Of a stretch of DNA of 56,355 bases, positions 36,404 through 43,329 are shown one piece after another. The translations under genes were made by a program, and so were the position numbers. The notes below the pieces were generated by a model, which had not been told where the DNA came from, made no database searches, and was given only the letters and a program-made list of their open reading frames with translations. Each line of letters opens with the position of its first letter. Position 1 is the stretch's first letter. Origin of the DNA: Paenibacillus helianthi (lineage in GTDB: Bacteria > Bacillota > Bacilli > Paenibacillales > Paenibacillaceae); NCBI RefSeq assembly GCF_001909055.1, contig NZ_LVWI01000057.1, positions 1 to 56,355 on the forward strand, in the 5' to 3' direction.

Positions 36404-36443
36404 ACCTTAAAGCCAACTTTAAGATTAGGAGAGGAAGAATCCA

Positions 36444-36830
36444 ATGTTTAGCATAAATGAAATCGTAAAAATAACAGGACTCCCCGCTTCAACCCTACGT
36501 TATTATGAAGAGGTTGGAATTCTACCCGTTGTAAACCGGAACTCCGGCGGAAGGAGAGAATACTCGGAGGAGATTTTGGAGTGGCTGGAATTAATTATTG
36601 CCCTGAAGAATACAGGCATGACAATCGAGGAGATCAAAGCGTATACAGACCTTATCTTACAAGGGGATGAAACACTGGATGCTCGAAAGAATTTTTTATC
36701 GGCGCACAAAATGAAAGTTGAAAAGTCCGTACTGCAAACCCAACTACATTTAGAAAAAATAATACGCAAAATTGCAATATACGATATATTAATGTACAAG
36801 CAGACATCAGACAAAAAAGCTTTACTCTAA
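36444..36830 (+). CDS. MerR-family regulator
   Basis: 128 residues. N-terminal winged helix: EIVKITGLPASTLRYYEEVGILP, then GGRREYSEE in the wing, followed by a coiled-coil dimer helix. No C-terminal metal-binding cysteines, so it resembles the AdhR-like group that responds to aldehydes or quinones. TAGGAGAGGAAGAATCCA precedes the ATG. The promoter of the next gene has the over-long 19-base spacer with a dyad that MerR proteins act on, making the short-chain dehydrogenase its likely target. Confidence 0.92.
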   Translation: MFSINEIVKITGLPASTLRYYEEVGILPVVNRNSGGRREYSEEILEWLELIIALKNTGMTIEEIKAYTDLILQGDETLDARKNFLSAHKMKVEKSVLQTQLHLEKIIRKIAIYDILMYKQTSDKKALL

Positions 36831-36838
36831 CGTCAGAT

Positions 36839-36869
36839 TTGACTTCAAGTATACTTTAAGTAGTAGACT
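36839..36869 (+). promoter_or_regulatory. MerR-type promoter with 19-base spacer and dyad
   Basis: -35 TTGACT (36839-36844), 19-base spacer, -10 TAGACT (36864-36869). Within it CTTCAAGTA-TACTTTAAG (36843-36860) is a dyad with one mismatched pair, centred on GTATAC. An over-long spacer with a dyad between -35 and -10 is the hallmark of MerR activation. It lies between the MerR gene and the first SDR gene. Confidence 0.75.
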
Positions 36870-36901
36870 GAGTTGCATAACTACTTAAAGGAGTGATTAT
36901 T

Positions 36902-37747
36902 TTGCCTACGCAGGAAAAAGTTTGGATTATCACTGGATGCTCTACCGGCTTTGGGCGTCACATCGCGAAACATGCCATTAACGCAGGTTACAAGGTGGCA
37001 ATCACTGCACGTAATGTTGAAGCGATCCGGGATATTACAGAAGGACATGAAAAAAACACGCTTACTTTGCCGTTAGATGTAACAAACAAAGATCAGATTA
37101 ACAGCGTGGTTTCTGAGACAATTGAAAAATTCGGCCATATTGATGTATTAGTAAATAATGCTGGCATTGGTTATTTTGCTTCCGTGGAGGAAAGTATCGA
37201 GGAAGAAACACGAAAGATGTTTGAAATTAACTTCTGGGGTCTTATGCATATGACCAATGCTGTCTTACCGTATATGCGAAACCGGAGGTCCGGCCATATT
37301 ATAAATTTCTCATCCATCGGCGGATTAGCCTCTTTCCCTACACTTGGTTACTATCATGCTACAAAATATGCCCTTGAGGGTATTTCTGAGAGTCTTGCCC
37401 AAGAAGTAGCGTCATTTAATATTCATGTAACATTGATTGAACCCGGCGCCTTCCGCACAGATTGGGGTGGTCGTTCTTCAGTTAAAACTGAGACACAAAT
37501 TTCTGATTACAGTGAATCCTCAGTAGGCCAGATGTTGAACTATTTACAGCAAGGAGGCGGGCAAGAACCGGGGGATCCTGCAAAAGCTGCAGAAGCAGTT
37601 ATCATGATCACTCAAGCCGATAACCCGCCGCTTCGCCTGCTTCTGGGTGAAGGAGCCTACCTGGGAGCCACATCTAAATTTACAAACTTACTTGCAAGTA
37701 TAGAAGAATGGAAAGAGACAACACTCAACGCTGATTTTAAAAACTGA
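36902..37747 (+). CDS. Short-chain dehydrogenase/reductase (SDR) 1
   Basis: 281 residues from the TTG at 36902, preceded by AAAGGAG at eight bases; a GTG three codons earlier overlaps that site. Classical SDR: WIITGCSTGFGRH for NAD(P) binding, LPLDVT, NNAGIGYF, catalytic Ser in NFSSIGG, and YHATK with catalytic Tyr and Lys near 155. Oxidises or reduces alcohol/carbonyl groups; substrate unknown. Driven by the MerR-type promoter and closed by a good terminator. Confidence 0.9.
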   Translation: MPTQEKVWIITGCSTGFGRHIAKHAINAGYKVAITARNVEAIRDITEGHEKNTLTLPLDVTNKDQINSVVSETIEKFGHIDVLVNNAGIGYFASVEESIEEETRKMFEINFWGLMHMTNAVLPYMRNRRSGHIINFSSIGGLASFPTLGYYHATKYALEGISESLAQEVASFNIHVTLIEPGAFRTDWGGRSSVKTETQISDYSESSVGQMLNYLQQGGGQEPGDPAKAAEAVIMITQADNPPLRLLLGEGAYLGATSKFTNLLASIEEWKETTLNADFKN

Positions 37748-37749
37748 TT

Positions 37750-37788
37750 AAAGTGTTGCCTGACTTATAAAGTTGGGCAACACTTTTT
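37750..37788 (+). terminator. Intrinsic terminator after SDR 1
   Basis: AAAGTGTTGCC (37750-37760) pairs with GGGCAACACTTT (37775-37786) and ends in TTTTTAA, three bases after the SDR stop. The 100 bases that follow hold no gene. Confidence 0.85.
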
Positions 37789-37905
37789 AATTGCTCCGCT
37801 GTAATAGGGGCGGAGCCAAGGCGTAAGAGAATGAAAGTGGTGGCAAACGTGTATTTGATACGGTATGGCCCCGCTTCTCATCTGAATAAATTCCCCAATT
37901 GACAA

Positions 37906-37941
37906 TTGACTATAAGTCAATTATAGTTGACTCAGAGTCAA
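37906..37941 (+). promoter_or_regulatory. Twin perfect palindromes, probable TetR operators
   Basis: TTGACT-ATA-AGTCAA (37906-37920) and TTGACT-CAG-AGTCAA (37927-37941): two perfect six-base inverted repeats with three-base centres. They are spaced 21 bases centre to centre, that is two helical turns on the same face. They end 25 bases before the second SDR gene. A degenerate copy precedes the TetR gene at 38880. Probably bound by that TetR protein. Confidence 0.7.
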
Positions 37942-37965
37942 TTAACTAATATGGAGGTTTCACTT

Positions 37966-38784
37966 ATGAGTCAAAAAGTTGCATTAATTACAGGGGCGTC
38001 GTCCGGCATCGGCAAAGAAGCAGCAATTGAACTAAAGAAGCAGGGGTTTACTGTTTATGCAGCCGCCCGGCGTATAGAAAAAATGCAGGAGCTTGAGGCA
38101 AAAGGAATTCGTCCAATCTCACTGGATGTGACCGATGACGAATCCATGGTTCAATGTATCAATGAAATTCTTAAAATTGAAGGAAGAATTGACGTTTTGG
38201 TCAATAATGCTGGATATGGTTCATATGGAGCGTTAGAAGATGTTCCAATCGAAGAGGCCCGGCGCCAGGTAGAAGTAAATGTGTTTGGTCTGGCGAGAAT
38301 GATTCAGCTTGTGGTACCGGGTATGCGGAAAAATAAATCCGGGAAAATTGTCAACATTTCTTCTATGGGAGGTAAAGTCTGGACCAGTTTCGGTGGCTGG
38401 TATCACGCGACCAAGTTTGCAGTGGAAGGTCTTTCGGATTGCCTCCGACTTGAATTGTCACCCTTTGGTATTGATGTGATTGTTGTTGAGCCGGGGGGAA
38501 TTAAAACAGACTGGGGTATTATTGCTGCCGAAAATCTTAAAAAGGTATCCGCTAAGGGCGCCTATACTCAGGCAGCTAGCAAAATAGCGGATGGCATGAT
38601 TAAGAATTATACAGGGAATCAATTATCGAAGCCGGAGCTAATTGCACGTACAATCAGTAAAGCTGTGACCGTACGGAGACCGAAAACCCGTTATCTTGTT
38701 GGTTTTATGGCAAAACCCATGGTGTTTATGAAAAACCTTGTTGGAGATCGTGGCTTCGACAGAATCATCAAGATGTTGTTTTGA
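37966..38784 (+). CDS. Short-chain dehydrogenase/reductase (SDR) 2
   Basis: 272 residues from the ATG at 37966, preceded by GGAGGTTTCACTT; the longer frame starts inside the operator region and has no site. ALITGASSGIGKEAA binds NAD(P), NNAGYGSYG follows, catalytic Ser is in NISSMGG, and Tyr/Lys in YHATKFAVEG. The C-terminus (IARTISKAVTVRRPKTRYLVG) is typical of the oxidoreductase group using NADPH. Under twin palindromic operators and followed by a TetR gene that probably controls both. Confidence 0.91.
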   Translation: MSQKVALITGASSGIGKEAAIELKKQGFTVYAAARRIEKMQELEAKGIRPISLDVTDDESMVQCINEILKIEGRIDVLVNNAGYGSYGALEDVPIEEARRQVEVNVFGLARMIQLVVPGMRKNKSGKIVNISSMGGKVWTSFGGWYHATKFAVEGLSDCLRLELSPFGIDVIVVEPGGIKTDWGIIAAENLKKVSAKGAYTQAASKIADGMIKNYTGNQLSKPELIARTISKAVTVRRPKTRYLVGFMAKPMVFMKNLVGDRGFDRIIKMLF

Positions 38785-38826
38785 TTGGCCAATATACAAG
38801 AATAAAAACCAATGGTTATTTTAGTT

Positions 38827-38841
38827 TTGACTCCAGATCAA
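38827..38841 (+). promoter_or_regulatory. Degenerate TetR operator before the second TetR gene
   Basis: TTGACT-CCA-GATCAA keeps one perfect half (TTGACT) of the twin operators at 37906-37941, with two changes in the other half. It lies 39 bases before the TetR start and could give weak autoregulation. Confidence 0.4.
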
Positions 38842-38879
38842 TAAGAGATTAAAATTGATCGAAATGGAGTGATGCAGTT

Positions 38880-39557
38880 ATGGCAAAACGCGCGATGTCT
38901 CCGGAAGCTAAGGCTTTAAAAGCTCAGGGCATCCTCGATAAAGCAGCTGAAATGTTTATGACAACCGACTACGGAAAAATTAAAATGTCCGATATTGCTA
39001 AGCAGACGGGCGTGTCAAATGGTATTTTGTTTGTTTACTTTAAAACTAAAGAGGCATTGTTTTTCAGCCTGTTGTGCCGAGAGTATGACAAAAGGCTTAC
39101 TCGTTTGACGGAAATGGTGAAAGAAATGCAAATCCGGAATTTTGATGACTTCAAAAGTCTCGTTTTGAATGAACTTACTGAACTGGCAGATCATAACCCC
39201 TTGTATATCCTGCTGGAGTCCATGCGAACGGCAGTATTCGAAAAAAATGTTGACGCAGAAACGATGCTGAATCAGAAACTGAAACTGTACCAGTTCATGT
39301 CAGAATTAGTCTCAATAATTTGCGAACATAACGAATTAACACAAGAGGATATTATGGAAATCCTTCAAGCGGAAGCCTCAATTATTACGGGCTGTAAATT
39401 ATCTGCTACCTTACCTCCAGAGGTCATTGATATTATCGAAAAGAACGGTCTGGATGATTTCAAGCGTAATTTTAAGAGTGACGTGCTTAAGACAATGGCT
39501 TGTTATTTGGATGGTTATCAAAAGAATCATGTAGCTGATCGTACAAACAAACAATAA
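38880..39557 (+). CDS. TetR/AcrR-family regulator 2
   Basis: 225 residues. N-terminal helix-turn-helix: YGKIKMSDIAKQTGVSNGIL, then FVYFKTKEALF. The C-terminal domain (about 80-215) is helical. ATGGAGTGATGCAGTT precedes the ATG. It follows SDR 2 by 95 bases, with a degenerate copy of the SDR operator between them, so it is the natural candidate for the repressor of that gene. The convincing gene content of region 7 ends here; sigK and IS relics begin. Confidence 0.9.
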   Translation: MAKRAMSPEAKALKAQGILDKAAEMFMTTDYGKIKMSDIAKQTGVSNGILFVYFKTKEALFFSLLCREYDKRLTRLTEMVKEMQIRNFDDFKSLVLNELTELADHNPLYILLESMRTAVFEKNVDAETMLNQKLKLYQFMSELVSIICEHNELTQEDIMEILQAEASIITGCKLSATLPPEVIDIIEKNGLDDFKRNFKSDVLKTMACYLDGYQKNHVADRTNKQ

Positions 39558-39611
39558 AGGAAAACCACCAGTAGACTCGGATGACAATCACCCGCTGCAT
39601 AGGTTCTTCTT

Positions 39612-39900
39612 GCCAGTGTAAGCGCCCAACCACCACTTCCGTTTCCAGTCATCAAAAATATTCAGATTACTGTATATTTTGCTCTAATATATCGATTAAG
39701 GTGAATTCATTGCCTTCTTTGTCCGTCCCAATCGGATTATTCAGAGATACATCCTTTTTGGTCTTTTTAAGTGATCTCAAATGCATCAGGATTTCATTCT
39801 CAATACAGCGGGCAGCAAAAGTAGTGAGCTTCGTGCCCTTGTTTGGGCGGTAGCTCTCAATGGCCTTGATCAGACCGATGGTGCCGATGGACTAGGTCCT
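39612..39900 (-). pseudogene. sigK-like copy A (decayed)
   Basis: On the minus strand, from 39890: SIGTIGLIKAIESYRPNKGTK, then TFAARCIENEILM, then KKTKKDVSL and NPIGTDKEGNE, all typical of sigma-K. The frame then breaks at a stop near 39675, and only fragments of the REKEVVVGR region remain, with no helix-turn-helix. On the upstream side the homology ends at 39900 and runs straight into an IS3-family transposase relic. It lacks both ends of the gene. Confidence 0.85.
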
Positions 39901-40019
39901 TTTGCTGCCTCATATACTTGTTTTCTCTTCTCAATATCTCCTCAGAAAGACCCATATGTCTTTGATCTGGGGTCAAGAAATTCAATCCACTATGTCGATG
40001 CTCCGAAGTTGTACCAACG
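39901..40019 (-). pseudogene. IS3-family transposase relic (orfB C-terminus)
   Basis: Minus-strand frames read in order RWYN, then EHRHSGLNFLTPDQRH, then KRKQVYEAAK with two frame changes. This is the C-terminal end of the integrase-core protein of IS3-family elements. It is joined to sigK copy A at 39900. No inverted repeat can be seen. Confidence 0.65.
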
Positions 40020-40047
40020 GACAAATTGCTAGGTCCGGGAACTTAGG

Positions 40048-40659
40048 TTAATGAGCAGCTTGCCGAGAGACTTTGAACGAGCACATTCCCTCTTCTGACA
40101 TATGAAGGCTGTAGGAAATGTTCCCGATTTTAGCAGTCTTCCAGCTAGCCTTTTTAGGATCTAATCTTGGCGTATGGTCAAACATAGCGATCACTTCTTG
40201 TTGTTCCTCTTCAGTGGCATTAGGTGAAATTATCGATAACAGCGTTTGCATTGTCAAAGCTATTTCTACTCCCCCATCACCCTCAATGCCATTTTTCTTC
40301 ATATCATCCAATGTTTCTTGCGGATAGTACAGGTATTTTTGCTGATATATGAGGTTTCTCAAGCTTTTATCCACATTCATTCCAGCGGTCATCGTACCAG
40401 CTCCTCCAAGACTGGCCTGTAACTTAATTACTCCATACTTCTTTATGATCGTATAGGATTCAATCGGTCCAAGCTTGGAATTCTTATTGTATTGATTGAT
40501 AAAAGCGTTCGCACTGCTGTATATGTGCGGTTCCGTCTGGATTACCTTTGAGGAAGCTTTGACCGTAGCGATTGCGAAGGGATGAGGATGCTTAAGTGTA
40601 GCTGCAACAATAGTAGCGCCAATTATAATTGTCATTACCTTTAACCATTTGCTCTTCAT
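40048..40659 (-). CDS. Exported or membrane-anchored protein of unknown function
   Basis: 203 residues. I do not recognise it. The N-terminus is MKSKWLK followed by a hydrophobic stretch (about 8-32), which could be a signal peptide or anchor. The rest is soluble, with SLGGAGTMTAGMN near 85 and a charged tail. No cysteine pair or known catalytic motif. AAAGGAGAATTTAAGT precedes the ATG, so translation looks real. It stands alone between an IS3 relic and sigK copy B. The 200 bases before it are AT-rich and contain an inverted repeat (40811-40838). Confidence 0.55.
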   Translation of the reverse strand: MKSKWLKVMTIIIGATIVAATLKHPHPFAIATVKASSKVIQTEPHIYSSANAFINQYNKNSKLGPIESYTIIKKYGVIKLQASLGGAGTMTAGMNVDKSLRNLIYQQKYLYYPQETLDDMKKNGIEGDGGVEIALTMQTLLSIISPNATEEEQQEVIAMFDHTPRLDPKKASWKTAKIGNISYSLHMSEEGMCSFKVSRQAAH

Positions 40660-40810
40660 ACTTAAATTCTCCTTTGTGAATCTCTTTTATTTCTTTCAAA
40701 TAAATTTTTAATTCCGTTTCATTGATTAATTTAGAAAATCACTTCCTAAGAATCCGAATAGGAAAATAATGTAAAATCTCACCTTTGCTCTTCCTATTAT
40801 AAAGAAACTT

Positions 40811-40838
40811 TGGACTTCTTTCAATAAACTGAAGTCCA
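40811..40838. repeat. Inverted repeat next to sigK copy B
   Basis: TGGACTTC (40811-40818) and GAAGTCCA (40831-40838) form a perfect eight-base inverted repeat with a 12-base centre, 20 bases from the broken end of sigK copy B. It could be a hairpin, an operator or an element end. No T run follows, so a terminator is unlikely. Confidence 0.5.
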
Positions 40839-40857
40839 CAAACATTAAGAAGAAGCA

Positions 40858-41068
40858 GATACATCCTTTTTGGTCTTTTTAAGCGATCTCAAATGCATGA
40901 GGATTTCATTCTCTATACAGCGGGCAGCAAAGGTCGCGAGCTTTGTGCCCTTGTTCGGCCGGTAGCTCTCGATAGCTTTAATCAGCCCGATGGTGCCGAT
41001 GGAGATGAGATCCTCCATGTCTTCGCCAGTGTTATCGAATTTTTTGAGGTTATGGACACGATACGATG
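40858..41068 (-). pseudogene. sigK-like copy B (5' half only)
   Basis: Minus strand: RVHNLKKFDNTGEDMEDLIS, then GTIGLIKAIESYRPNKGTK and ENEILMHLRSLKKTKKDVS, after which homology stops at 40858 and a stop codon follows within a few codons. It covers sigma region 2 but no region 4. Its upstream junction (GAGGTTATGGACACGATACG on the plus strand, ending near 41068) is shared with copy C. Its broken 3' side falls at the same codons where copy D begins. Confidence 0.85.
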
Positions 41069-41289
41069 AAGTATGACGGTTTTACCGGATTGATGGCTCT
41101 TTTTATGTTATTCATTGTCCATTTTTTAATAGTCACTTCGTTTTCTTAAATTTCCACTTGAAATCAACAGCTTAAAGAAAACAGTTGAAAGACATGATAA
41201 ATAACATAGTTTGAGCATGTTTACAGTCACATCCGAAAAAAACTTAACTGTGTTACTATATATCTTATTACTCTAGAGGAGTTTTAATA

Positions 41290-41319
41290 ATGTCAACAAC
41301 TTGCGAAAGAGGTGTGTAA
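41290..41319 (+). CDS. Nine-codon leader ORF before the nitronate monooxygenase gene
   Basis: ATG at 41290 encodes MSTTCERGV and its TAA (41317-41319) touches the TTG start of the next gene. AGAGGAG lies nine bases before the ATG, a better site than that of the larger gene. Translation of the short frame would deliver ribosomes directly to the TTG. It may be a coupling device or a leader. Seen in sequence; function inferred. Confidence 0.4.
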   Translation: MSTTCERGV

Positions 41320-42285
41320 TTGAAACTTCCAACAATCCAATTCGGACATATTAAATCGAGAGTTCCTGTTATTCAAGGTGGAATGGGTGTAGGCATATCC
41401 TTAAGTGGACTAGCCGCTGCTGTAGCCAGTGCAGGCGGGATCGGCACCATCTCTGGTACAGGAATCACTGCTGATGAGCTGAGAATGCATATTCGCAAAA
41501 CAAGAGAACTCTCTAATGGGGTTGGATATATCGGTGTAAATGTACTATTCGCAGTGAAGGATTTTGCCGAAAAAATGAAGATTGCTTTGGAGGAAAAGGT
41601 TGACTTTATTATTTCCGGAGCCGGTATTTCTAGAGATATTTATGCTTGGGGTAAAGAATATGGTACTCCTGTCGTAACTATTGTTTCATCCGCCAAATTA
41701 GCGCGAATTTCCGAAAGACTTGGTGCCTCCGCAGTCGTTGTGGAAGGGTTCGAAGCTGGGGGCCATTTAGGTACAGACAGATCCATGTTTGATATCCTTC
41801 CTGAAGTCTTAGAGGCCGTTTCGATTCCGGTTATTGCTGCGGGTGGAATTCTGACAGGGGATGATATCGCAAAAGCCCTTCGGATGGGTGCATCTGGTGT
41901 TCAAATGGGCACCCGTTTTGTAGCTAGTCATGAGTGTGATGCTCCCTTAGCCTTCAAGCAAAAGTACGTAGATGCTCAGCAAGGAGATACTGTCCTCATC
42001 AAGTCTACTGTTGGTCTAGAAGGTAGAGCGATTCGGAATGAATTTACGGACCGGATCAGTAATGATGCCAAATTAAGGATAGTCAAATGCTATGATTGTC
42101 TAAAGGTTTGTTCACATCGCTTCTGTACAATGGAATCCCTGCTCACTTCCCTTAGAGGAGATGTTAAGAACGGTTTGGTTTTTGCTGGATCCAGAGTTCA
42201 TGAGATAAAAGAGATTTTGTCCGTACAGCAGATTATCGACAATTTAATGAATGAGTATCAAGGGGCATTGAACCCGGCAACTTAA
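41320..42285 (+). CDS. Nitronate monooxygenase family protein (FMN-dependent)
   Basis: 321 residues. TIM barrel with VIQGGMGVGISLSGLAAAV at the N-terminus, the active-site His in GFEAGGHLG near 148, and FMN phosphate-binding segments AAGGILTGDDIAKAL and GASGVQMGTRFV. Related to FabK as well, but the short C-terminal cysteine-bearing part (CYDCLKVCSHRFC) is unusual. Four Cys in about 13 residues could bind a metal or Fe-S cluster. Oxidises nitronates or reduces related substrates. TTG start at 41320 behind GAAAGAGGTG. It lies alone on the plus strand inside the sigK-fragment region. Confidence 0.88.
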   Translation: MKLPTIQFGHIKSRVPVIQGGMGVGISLSGLAAAVASAGGIGTISGTGITADELRMHIRKTRELSNGVGYIGVNVLFAVKDFAEKMKIALEEKVDFIISGAGISRDIYAWGKEYGTPVVTIVSSAKLARISERLGASAVVVEGFEAGGHLGTDRSMFDILPEVLEAVSIPVIAAGGILTGDDIAKALRMGASGVQMGTRFVASHECDAPLAFKQKYVDAQQGDTVLIKSTVGLEGRAIRNEFTDRISNDAKLRIVKCYDCLKVCSHRFCTMESLLTSLRGDVKNGLVFAGSRVHEIKEILSVQQIIDNLMNEYQGALNPAT

Positions 42286-42313
42286 GGTTGTTATAAGATT
42301 CAAAAGCACGATT

Positions 42314-42358
42314 AACCACTTAAGCAAGCTTGGGATTTCCGAGCGTAAGTGGTTTTTT
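42314..42358 (+). terminator. Intrinsic terminator of the nitronate monooxygenase gene
   Basis: AACCACTTA (42314-42322) pairs with TAAGTGGTT (42346-42354), with an inner pairing GCTTGG/CCGAGC, then TTTTTATTT. 28 bases after the stop. The stretch to 42527 is AT-rich and holds no gene I can support. Confidence 0.85.
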
Positions 42359-42527
42359 ATTTCGCTTGATACTCAAATTTAGTTATATTTAATAAGCTTT
42401 TGGGTTGTATTTAACTAAAGATTTCCGTACCTTTCTTTTTAATTGCAACAACAGCTAAATATCTTCACAGCCAAATGCAATATGCAGAATACCAAGAATA
42501 TTCGCAAATGATGACTGGATATATGTA

Positions 42528-42671
42528 CTATTCAGAGCACCACTTAACAATTTGCCCTCTCCCTTTCTCATGTATTTTTATGAGTTGGTTTAATTCAAAA
42601 ATTCGCTGAACTATATCTTCTGAAAAAATTCTAATATGGTCCTTGAAGCGTTCTTTGAATGCCATCATCAT
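42528..42671 (-). CDS. Small 47-residue ORF
   Basis: ATG triplet start at 42671 with AGGGGGGC just upstream, stop TAG at 42528-42530. The product is basic and helical (AFKERFKDHIRIFSEDIVQ, then ELNQLIKIHEKGRG) with no membrane segment. I do not recognise it. It lies 20 bases beyond the terminator of sigK copy C, so needs its own promoter or read-through. Ribosome binding site is good; coding status otherwise unproven. Confidence 0.35.
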   Translation of the reverse strand: MMMAFKERFKDHIRIFSEDIVQRIFELNQLIKIHEKGRGQIVKWCSE

Positions 42672-42691
42672 AAAGCCCCCCTAATCTATAA

Positions 42692-42725
42692 AATAATAAA
42701 AGCAACTCGTCCGTAGACAAGTTGC
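42692..42725 (-). terminator. Terminator of sigK copy C
   Basis: Minus strand: GCAACTTGTC (42725-42716), loop TACG, GACGAGTTGC (42711-42702), then TTTTATTATT. A near copy follows sigK copy D at 47471-47506, so the terminator was duplicated with the gene end. Confidence 0.85.
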
Positions 42726-42770
42726 ATAATAAACGTTCCTTTTGTAGCGGATGCTACTTGTAATGTGCAC

Positions 42771-43297
42771 TCACCGCTTCGCCTTATAAAACTCATGATA
42801 CAGCTTCATGAGCGCCCTCTTCTCTATCCTCGAAACATAACTCCGTGAAATCCCCAGCTCCTTCGCAATCTCCCGCTGCGTCCGCTCTTCCCCGCCTGTA
42901 TCGAGCCCAAACCGCCCAACCACAACTTCCTTCTCCCGGTCATTCAGAATGTCCAGGTTGCGGTAAATCTTACTCTTCTCGATCTTCAGATCCACTTCCT
43001 TCACAATATCATCTGCGTCGGAGCCGAGGATATCGATGAGGGTGATTTCATTGCCTTCCTTATCCGTCCCTATGGGGTCATGCAGGGATACATCCTTTTT
43101 GGTCTTTTTAAGCGATCTCAAATACATCAGGATTTCGTTTTCAATACAGCGGGCAGCAAAAGTAGCGAGCTTCGTGCCTTTGTTCAGCCGGTAGCTCTCG
43201 ATAGCTTTGATCAGCCCAATGGTGCCGACGGAGATGAGGTCCTCCATGTCTTCCCCTGTGTTGTCGAATTTTTTGAGGTTGTGGACACGATGCGATG
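42771..43297 (-). pseudogene. sigK: sigK-like copy C (5'-truncated, open frame)
   Basis: An uninterrupted frame from KKFDNTGEDMEDLIS (about 43270) through SLHDPIGTDKEGNE, DREKEVVVGRFGLD and the region 4 helix-turn-helix (TQREIAKELGISRSYVSRIE) to KLYHEFYKAKR. It keeps sigma regions 2.2-4.2 but lacks the pro-sequence and region 2.1 (about the first 70-75 residues of SigK). The open frame continues upstream to 43367 only into the end of the isomerase gene. An internal ATG (MEDLIS) could start a truncated protein. It resembles the 3' half of a split sigK (as spoIIIC in B. subtilis), but no recombinase or 5' half is in the window. Confidence 0.85.
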
Positions 43298-43329
43298 TAA
43301 AAAACAAACCAATTACGATCGTTCCTGAT

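Noticed and set aside
42370..42527. Minus-strand segment reading ILGILHIAFGCEDI, reminiscent of a glyoxalase-fold protein
   Set aside because: Too short, no second motif and no start; resemblance is within chance.
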